Of a stretch of 64,000 nt of DNA, positions 58,932 to 64,000 are shown one piece after another. Origin of the DNA: Roseomonas fluvialis (GTDB taxonomy: Bacteria; Pseudomonadota; Alphaproteobacteria; Acetobacterales; Acetobacteraceae). The stretch lies in contig NZ_AP025637.1 in assembly GCF_022846615.1 (NCBI RefSeq), positions 2,443,001-2,507,000 on the forward strand, in the 5' to 3' direction. The notes below the pieces were generated by a model. The model saw only the letters and a program-made list of their open reading frames with translations. It made no database searches and was not told where the DNA came from. How positions within the stretch are numbered: position 1 is the first letter of the stretch; the number at the start of each line of letters is the position of its first letter. The position numbers and the translations under genes were made by a program.

Positions 58932-59422
58932 GCGGATGCTCCGGAAGGAATCGGGCGCGACAATAGCCGCCGAAGCGCGGTTTCGTCGAACCGGGCCGCC
59001 GCGTCCAGGGGCATGGCCGCGGCGGCACGCAGCAGGGTGGGGTGCAGTTCGATCCCGTCGGCGGCCAGGGTGAACAGGCCGCGCATCCAGGGCGCGCGCG
59101 TCATCACCTCGACCAGCGCCAGCAGGCGCAGGCACAAGGACAGCCCCGCCAGGGTGCCGAGGTCATGGCCGGCATCCACGGCCTCGGCCCAGCAGGCGGC
59201 ATCGGCGTCGGCCAGCAGCAGTTCCTGGGCGCTGCCGTCCTGGCGGCGGAACAGCAGCCGGCGCGGCGCGCCCCAGCGTTCGGCGGCGGCGGCGGCGCGG
59301 GCCCGGTCCCAGGCGGCTTCGAGGTCGCGCGGGGCAACCGGGGGCAGGGCTTCCGGCGGCAGCGGGATGGCGTAGGCCAGCACGCCATCCGAGGCGCGCG
59401 CGACCCGGATCGGGGTGGGCAT
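58928..59422 (-). CDS. Hypothetical protein, 164 residues
   Basis: Ala/Leu-rich soluble protein with RWGAPRRLLFRRQDGSAQELLLADADAACWAEAVDAGHDLG in the middle (read as separate strands and a helix), and a hydrophobic LSLCLRLLALVEVM helix. No signal peptide. No family recognised. Its stop overlaps the start of the lipoprotein gene (ATGA), so the two are coupled. Confidence 0.6.
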   Translation of the reverse strand: MPTPIRVARASDGVLAYAIPLPPEALPPVAPRDLEAAWDRARAAAAAERWGAPRRLLFRRQDGSAQELLLADADAACWAEAVDAGHDLGTLAGLSLCLRLLALVEVMTRAPWMRGLFTLAADGIELHPTLLRAAAAMPLDAAARFDETALRRLLSRPIPSGASA

Positions 59423-59493
59423 GGCCGAGTGTCGCAAGCGTGACGGTGGTGCGCCAGTGGCGATCGCGTGCGTCGCGTGAAGGCGCGCGGGGG

Positions 59494-59562
59494 ATGAAGC
59501 GCGCGCCGGCATGAAGTGCGCGACGGTGCGCGGGGATGAGGCGCGCGACGGCGTGCGGGGCG
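59494..59562. repeat. Degenerate ATGA-GCGCGCGACGG repeats
   Basis: Three imperfect units starting ATGAAGCGCGCG (59494), ATGAAGTGCGCG (59511) and ATGAGGCGCGCG (59536) lie in the gap before the amidase gene. They look like slippage products in GC-rich DNA. No function evident. Confidence 0.4.
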
Positions 59563-59638
59563 GGCGACGGCGCCAGTGTGACAGGCGCCCAGGCATCGTC
59601 GTCTTGACGGCCTGCCCGCCGGGCCGCGACATGCCGGC

Positions 59639-60907
59639 ATGACCGAGACCGCAGACCTCACCGCCACAGCCGCCCTTGCCGCGATCCGCGCCGGGCGGCT
59701 GTCCGCCGCCGATCTCATGGAAGCCTGCCTCGACCGCATCGCGGCGCGGGAGGGCACCATCCGTGCCTTCGCCTGGCTCGATCCCGCGCAGGCGCGCCGC
59801 GCGGCGGCCGCGGCGGGGCAGGGGCCGCTGGCCGGCATCCCGATCGGCGTGAAGGACGTGATCGACACCGCCGACCTGCCATCCCAGTACGGATCGCCCG
59901 CCTGGGCCGGGCACCGCCCGCGCGGCGATGCGGCCTGCGTGGCGGCAGCGCGCGGCGCCGGGGCGGTGGTGATCGGCAAGACCGTTACGACGGAATTCGC
60001 CACGCGCCACCCGGGGCCGACCGCCAACCCGGCGAACCCGCGGCACACGCCGGGCGGGTCTTCATCGGGGTCCGCCGCCGGGGTGGCGGCGGGGTTCTTT
60101 CCCCTGGCCTTCGGCACCCAGACCGCCGGCAGCATCATCCGCCCGGCGGCGTATTGCGGCGCGGTCGGTTTCAAGCCGAGCTACGGCACGCTGCACCGCG
60201 CCGGCATGAAGGTGATGAGCGAGAGCCTGGATACCATCGGGGTGATGGCGCGCTCGGTCGCCGATTGCGCCCTGGCCATGGCGGCGATGACCGGCAGCGA
60301 CTTCGGCGCGCCCGAGGCCAAGGCGCCGCGCGCACCGCGCCTCGCGCTGGTGATGGGCCCGTCGGCCGACCAGGCCGCGCCCGAGACGCTGGCCCTGATG
60401 GACCGCGTGGCCGAGGCCTGCCGCCGCGCCGGCGCCACCGTCACGCCGCTGACCCTGCCCGAAGTATTCGCGGCCGCCTACGCCGCGCACCCCACGGTGA
60501 TGAACGCGGAATCGGCGGAGGCGCTAGGCTGGGAATTGGCCCAGGCACGCGCGCTGATCACCCCGGTGCTGCAGGAGCGCATGGACTGGGGCCGGGCGCA
60601 GGGCGCCGCCGCGCTGGCCGAGGGCCGCGCCGCCTTCGCCGCAGCCCGCGCCGCGTTCCCCGACGCGATCCAGGGCTTCGACGCGGTGCTGACCCCCGCG
60701 GCGCCAGGTGAGGCGCCCGAGGGCCTCGGCTGGACCGGCGACCCGGCTTTCAACACGCTCTGGACGCTGCTGCACGGGCCGTGCGTGACGGTGCCGGCCG
60801 GAGCCGGGCCGCGCGGCCTGCCGCTCGGCGTGCAGGTGGCCGGGCGGATCGGGGACGACGCCGCCGTGCTGGCCTGGGGGGAATGGGTGCGCGCGGCGCT
60901 GGGCTAG
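59639..60907 (+). CDS. Amidase signature enzyme
   Basis: 422 residues. The Ser-cisSer-Lys triad is visible as Lys72 (GVKDVID), a Ser in GGSSSGSAAG (141-145) and nucleophile Ser165 (TQTAGSIIRP). Hydrolyses amides; the natural substrate is unclear. The start at 59639 gives a normal N-terminus (MTETADLTATAAL). It stands alone on the plus strand. Confidence 0.9.
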   Translation: MTETADLTATAALAAIRAGRLSAADLMEACLDRIAAREGTIRAFAWLDPAQARRAAAAAGQGPLAGIPIGVKDVIDTADLPSQYGSPAWAGHRPRGDAACVAAARGAGAVVIGKTVTTEFATRHPGPTANPANPRHTPGGSSSGSAAGVAAGFFPLAFGTQTAGSIIRPAAYCGAVGFKPSYGTLHRAGMKVMSESLDTIGVMARSVADCALAMAAMTGSDFGAPEAKAPRAPRLALVMGPSADQAAPETLALMDRVAEACRRAGATVTPLTLPEVFAAAYAAHPTVMNAESAEALGWELAQARALITPVLQERMDWGRAQGAAALAEGRAAFAAARAAFPDAIQGFDAVLTPAAPGEAPEGLGWTGDPAFNTLWTLLHGPCVTVPAGAGPRGLPLGVQVAGRIGDDAAVLAWGEWVRAALG

Positions 60908-61076
60908 AGCCGCGTCCGTTCGCCATGGCTCACGTCAATGCCTGTGGCGCGTTCCGCGACCTGTCGGTGTCGGCACCGGCCCGCTCTGGGCACGCGGCAA
61001 GGTCTGGTTTTCGCGACCATCTTCGCCTGACCGGGTGATTCCAGCCGGTCGGGATCTGCCCTAGGGGAGCGACGCG

Positions 61077-61853
61077 GTGTCGGTCGAAATTAAGGCGGTG
61101 ATGCTAGCGCATGCGCGTTCGGGCTCCACCATGCTGATGGAGTTCCTGAACGATCAGCCCGACACCAGCTTCGCGCACGAGATCTTCCACCGCGAAAAGC
61201 TGCACCTGCCCCCCTTCATGGCGAAGCCGACCCAGGACCAGGCCGCGCTGCGCACCCGGCGCGACCGCGATCCGCGCGGCTTCCTGGCCGAGGCCATTGC
61301 GGCCTGCCCGACCCGCATCTTCGGCTTCAAGTGGTTCCGTGGGCACGATGCCACGATACGCGACCATGTCGTGGCCGACCCGTCCTGGCGTGTCATCCTT
61401 CTGTACCGTGAGAACTTCCTGGCGCTGTTCGCCTCGCAGCGGACCGCGCGGCTGACCGGTCGCTACATCCAGCGTGCCGGCGAACCCGCCCCGCCGCCAA
61501 CGCTGCCCTTCGCGCCGGAGGAATTCCTCCACGAATACGAGCTGTATCGCCGCTTCTATGCCGGCCTCGTTGCGCAATGCGACCAGGCGGGCAAGGCGAT
61601 CCACCTGGTCGAATACCAGCACTTGTCGAACCCCGCACTGCTGCGCAACGCCGCGCGCGCGATCGGCATCGTCGCGCCGGTGGCGGCCGCGCCGCGCATG
61701 GTGAAGCAGGGCACGACACGGATGCTCGAACGCTTCGACAGGCCCGAGATCGTGCGCGCGACGCTCGAGCACATCAACCGCCTGCATTGGCTGGTCGAGG
61801 AAGACCATTTCTTCGCCACCGCGCCGTCTGCCTCGGCATCGGTGCCTGTTTGA
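61077..61853 (+). CDS. Stf0-like sulfotransferase-family protein
   Basis: 258 residues from a GTG start (VSVEIKAVM) preceded by TAGGGGAG. The phosphosulfate loop is HARSGSTMLMEFLN near residues 12-25. A 3'-phosphate site follows (VILLYRENFLALFASQRTARLTGR) and a C-terminal helix has HLVEYQHLSNP. It resembles sulfotransferases that modify sugars or lipids (Stf0-like). No signal peptide. Convergent with the GT61-sulfotransferase gene at the right edge. Confidence 0.78.
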   Translation: MSVEIKAVMLAHARSGSTMLMEFLNDQPDTSFAHEIFHREKLHLPPFMAKPTQDQAALRTRRDRDPRGFLAEAIAACPTRIFGFKWFRGHDATIRDHVVADPSWRVILLYRENFLALFASQRTARLTGRYIQRAGEPAPPPTLPFAPEEFLHEYELYRRFYAGLVAQCDQAGKAIHLVEYQHLSNPALLRNAARAIGIVAPVAAAPRMVKQGTTRMLERFDRPEIVRATLEHINRLHWLVEEDHFFATAPSASASVPV

Positions 61854-61988
61854 CGAGTCCGGCGCCGATCCGCGGCCCCACCCGGCGACCGGCATTCTGG
61901 AACGGGTCGCATGGTGTGGCCGGGCGGGCCCATGCACATACCAACGGTCGCGGTGTGCCGCGGGCACTGACCCGCGTGGACAGGACGC

Positions 61989-64000
61989 TCAGTCGTCCTC
62001 GGCAGCCAGAAGGCGCAGCGCCAGGTCGAGCACGGCGTCGATGTCGACGGGCGGTTCCGCAGTCTCTGCGTAATCCGAGAAATCCTCGGAGAACAGGCTC
62101 GGCGCCTGCGGGAACCATCGCCGGCGCACGGCCTCGTTGGAGGCGGCGCGGCGCGCGACATAGGCGGTAGCCTCGGCGCGGGCCAGCCTGTGGCCGCGCC
62201 CCGGCGCGACACGCTGCAGCCTGGCCGTGACACTTTCGCGCACCTTGTCGATGCCGGCGACCCCATCGCGCTGCGCGAGGTCGGTGAAGCGGCGCAGCAG
62301 CTCGAGCGCCGCCGGCGTGAGGTTCGGGTTGGCGCGCTCGGCCGTCGGTTCCGGCAGCCCCTCCACGCCGAGCAGCGACACGAAGTCGAGCACGACGTTG
62401 CCGCCCGGCATGCTGCGGCTGTCGAAGATGCGCGGCTGCAGCGCCTCGGCGCCGAAGACCAGGCTCCAGCGGTTCAGCAGGCGCTCGTAGTCGGGCGGGG
62501 GCACGTCGAGCGGCGAGGCCACGCCCTTTCCGCCGCGCACCATGTTCGTGTAGCGGCTGATCGCGAAGTGATCCTGGCGGCGCAAATACGCCACCACGAG
62601 GAAGCGCCCGAACATCGGCGCGAGCCGCGCGCGCAGCAGCGACACCGCGGCATCCGGCAGCCCCGAGAGATGTTCGGAGGAAAAGATCACGCGGTCGGTG
62701 TGCGGGGGCAGGGCGGCAAGCTCGGCCTGCAGCGCGACCATCATGCGGTCGAGCCGATCCTGCGCCGCGCCCGCGCCGTCGCCGCCCTGCGCCGCGTCCC
62801 GCACCGCATCCGCCAGCGCCTTGTGGGCGCGCCCGCCGACGGCGCCGGCATAGTGCAGCCCGGCCGCCTGGAGTTGCGGCCGTGCGGCCTCAAGGTACGC
62901 CTGCACGGAGGTCGATCCGGTCTTGATCACGCCGATATGGAGAATGGCGGTGCGTTTGGCTTCAGGCACAGGCGTGTCTCTCGTGGCTGCGCCGGCAGGG
63001 CGCGACGCAGGGGGGGCAGGCGGGCTGCTCGCCGGGTCTGCCAGCGGCCGCAACGTCAGGGCGAGTTGCGGGTTGGGCTTGCGGCTGCGGCAGCACGCCA
63101 GAGCGGCGTCGATGAAGGCGGCCGCCTCGCCGTCGCCGGGTGCAGTCCGCCAATAGCCAGCATAGGCGGCGATATCCGCGCGCAACAGCTCGTCATCCTC
63201 GATGAAGCCGGCGGCGGCGGGCGGGTCGATGAAGCCCCGTTCGGCGAGGAAGCGCAGCACGTCGGCGGGATCGAGGAAGGTGAGGGCGCTCGCGCGACGC
63301 CCGCGCTTCGACAGCGACCCGATCATGAAGGGCGGGCGATACAACGCGAGATGCGCCGCCTTTTCCTCCAGGCTGTGGCGGACCAGCGCCATGCCCGGTC
63401 GCCGCCCGATGACGGCGACCTGCGCACGCAGCGGCGGCAGCAGGTCGAGCAAATGCAGCGCGCTGCCTTCGGAGAAGACGATGCGCTCCGCCCCCATGAC
63501 GGCGGCGATCTGTTCCTCGATCGTGTGCTTCTCGGGGTGGAAGGCGCGGTAGCCGGCGGCGGCCAGCTGTGCCTCGATCCAGGCCTCGCCCAGGCAGCGG
63601 CCGGTCTGCAGGTGCCCGCGCAGCACCGCCAGGTGCCGCGCCTGGCCGGTCGGTTCGACCACCGCGGCAGGCAGCAGGCTGCCGGCCAGCCGGCCATAGG
63701 CGGCGGTGCAGGTTGTCCGGTAGATCCGGCCCGGCTCGCCCACGACCAATTCCTCGATCCGGACGGGCTGCGTCACCAGGACCGGCTCGCGCGCCCCGAT
63801 CAGGCGCAGGTAGTCGCGCACGAAACGGGGAATCTGCGGACGGGCGGGCTCGGCATTCACCAGCAGCGGCACGAGGTCAGGGTCGTCCCGCAGCACCCAG
63901 AGCCGGTGCAGGAATTCTGCGCACATGTGCCCGAAATGGTGCGCGGTCGGGCCGACGAAGGCGTAGCGACCGGGCAGCGGCTCGGCCTCCGGCGGGTCGG
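61989..64000 (-). CDS. GT61 (DUF563)-sulfotransferase fusion, N-terminus cut by window edge
   Basis: 670 codons visible, running off the right edge. Segments near 63926 (FVGPTAHHFGHMCAEFLHRLW) and 63440-63500 (AERIVFSEGSALHLLDLL) are DUF563/GT61 glycosyltransferase motifs. A Pro/Ala linker (PASSPPAPPASRPAG) then leads to a sulfotransferase-like domain with phosphosulfate loop HIGVIKTGSTSVQAYL near 62920-62960 and a 3'-phosphate region VVAYLRRQDHFAISRY. A glycosyltransferase fused to a sulfotransferase suggests synthesis of a sulfated glycan. An ATG at 63926 lies inside the conserved part, so the true start is outside the window. Confidence 0.8.
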   Translation of the reverse strand, partial: DPPEAEPLPGRYAFVGPTAHHFGHMCAEFLHRLWVLRDDPDLVPLLVNAEPARPQIPRFVRDYLRLIGAREPVLVTQPVRIEELVVGEPGRIYRTTCTAAYGRLAGSLLPAAVVEPTGQARHLAVLRGHLQTGRCLGEAWIEAQLAAAGYRAFHPEKHTIEEQIAAVMGAERIVFSEGSALHLLDLLPPLRAQVAVIGRRPGMALVRHSLEEKAAHLALYRPPFMIGSLSKRGRRASALTFLDPADVLRFLAERGFIDPPAAAGFIEDDELLRADIAAYAGYWRTAPGDGEAAAFIDAALACCRSRKPNPQLALTLRPLADPASSPPAPPASRPAGAATRDTPVPEAKRTAILHIGVIKTGSTSVQAYLEAARPQLQAAGLHYAGAVGGRAHKALADAVRDAAQGGDGAGAAQDRLDRMMVALQAELAALPPHTDRVIFSSEHLSGLPDAAVSLLRARLAPMFGRFLVVAYLRRQDHFAISRYTNMVRGGKGVASPLDVPPPDYERLLNRWSLVFGAEALQPRIFDSRSMPGGNVVLDFVSLLGVEGLPEPTAERANPNLTPAALELLRRFTDLAQRDGVAGIDKVRESVTARLQRVAPGRGHRLARAEATAYVARRAASNEAVRRRWFPQAPSLFSEDFSDYAETAEPPVDIDAVLDLALRLLAAEDD

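Overview
The window is a 64 kb stretch of very GC-rich chromosomal DNA, densely packed with genes on both strands and joined by many ATGA, TAATG and TGATG overlaps. The gene content suggests an alphaproteobacterium, most likely of the Acetobacteraceae (Roseomonas-like). Pointers are a Sor-type sulfite dehydrogenase, Bug-type tripartite tricarboxylate binding proteins, branched-chain amino acid (Liv) and dipeptide (Dpp) ABC systems, a homodimeric-E1-like transketolase, and DUF3592 and XpaC-like proteins. This assignment is an inference from family content; no rRNA is present. I see no integrase, intact insertion sequence, prophage or CRISPR array, so the region reads as core plus niche-metabolism chromosome.

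Layout. 1-9.0 kb: a sulfur and repair group on the minus strand (start of a cystathionine beta-lyase-like gene, sseA, alaX-type editing protein, Nudix hydrolase), a DMT exporter, a GNAT / CopD-like / orphan ParA operon, a translationally coupled sulfite dehydrogenase pair (sorA-sorB) and the NAD(P)HX repair enzyme. 9.0-17.1 kb: a lower-GC spacer with a possible gene remnant, malonyl-CoA decarboxylase, a transketolase/E1-like enzyme, a sulfotransferase, tRNA-Leu(UAG) and a trigger factor that carries a large extra domain. 17.2-26.0 kb: one liv operon (livG-livF-four tandem substrate-binding proteins-livH-livM). 26-34.2 kb: MmgE/PrpD protein, flavin monooxygenase, PPK2, a Bug protein divergent from a winged-helix/TPR regulator, and an Lrp regulator divergent from hppD (tyrosine catabolism). 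34.9-41.8 kb: a dpp operon (dppD-F-A-B-unknown membrane protein-dppC-metallophosphatase). 41.8-50.7 kb: a run of DUF3592 membrane proteins, an XpaC-like gene with a small upstream partner, lipoproteins, a second Bug protein, an alpha/beta hydrolase, a broken TPR gene and a YidB-like protein. 50.8-64 kb: zinc alcohol dehydrogenase, a divergent cupin / cysteine-dioxygenase pair, a CHAP hydrolase, RidA, three small secreted Cys-rich proteins in a row, an oxidoreductase, a GT61 C-terminal fragment, an MFS exporter, an amidase, a sulfotransferase, and a GT61-sulfotransferase fusion that runs off the right edge.

How the genes work together. Two themes recur. The first is uptake and oxidation of amino acids and organic acids: Liv, Dpp and Bug transporters, HppD, malonyl-CoA decarboxylase, PrpD-like protein, amidase. 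The second is sulfur handling: mercaptopyruvate sulfurtransferase, sulfite dehydrogenase, cysteine-dioxygenase-like enzyme, three sulfotransferase-like proteins.

The most unusual object is the trigger factor. A roughly 177-residue block, resembling beta-sandwich domains that I recall from phage tail/spike and glycan-binding proteins, interrupts its FKBP-type domain. Other points of interest are the four-fold expansion of the Liv binding protein, the cluster of small secreted CPxC proteins, an RBS-bearing hairpin between the cupin and thiol dioxygenase genes, and two small membrane-protein genes shorter than usual annotation cut-offs.
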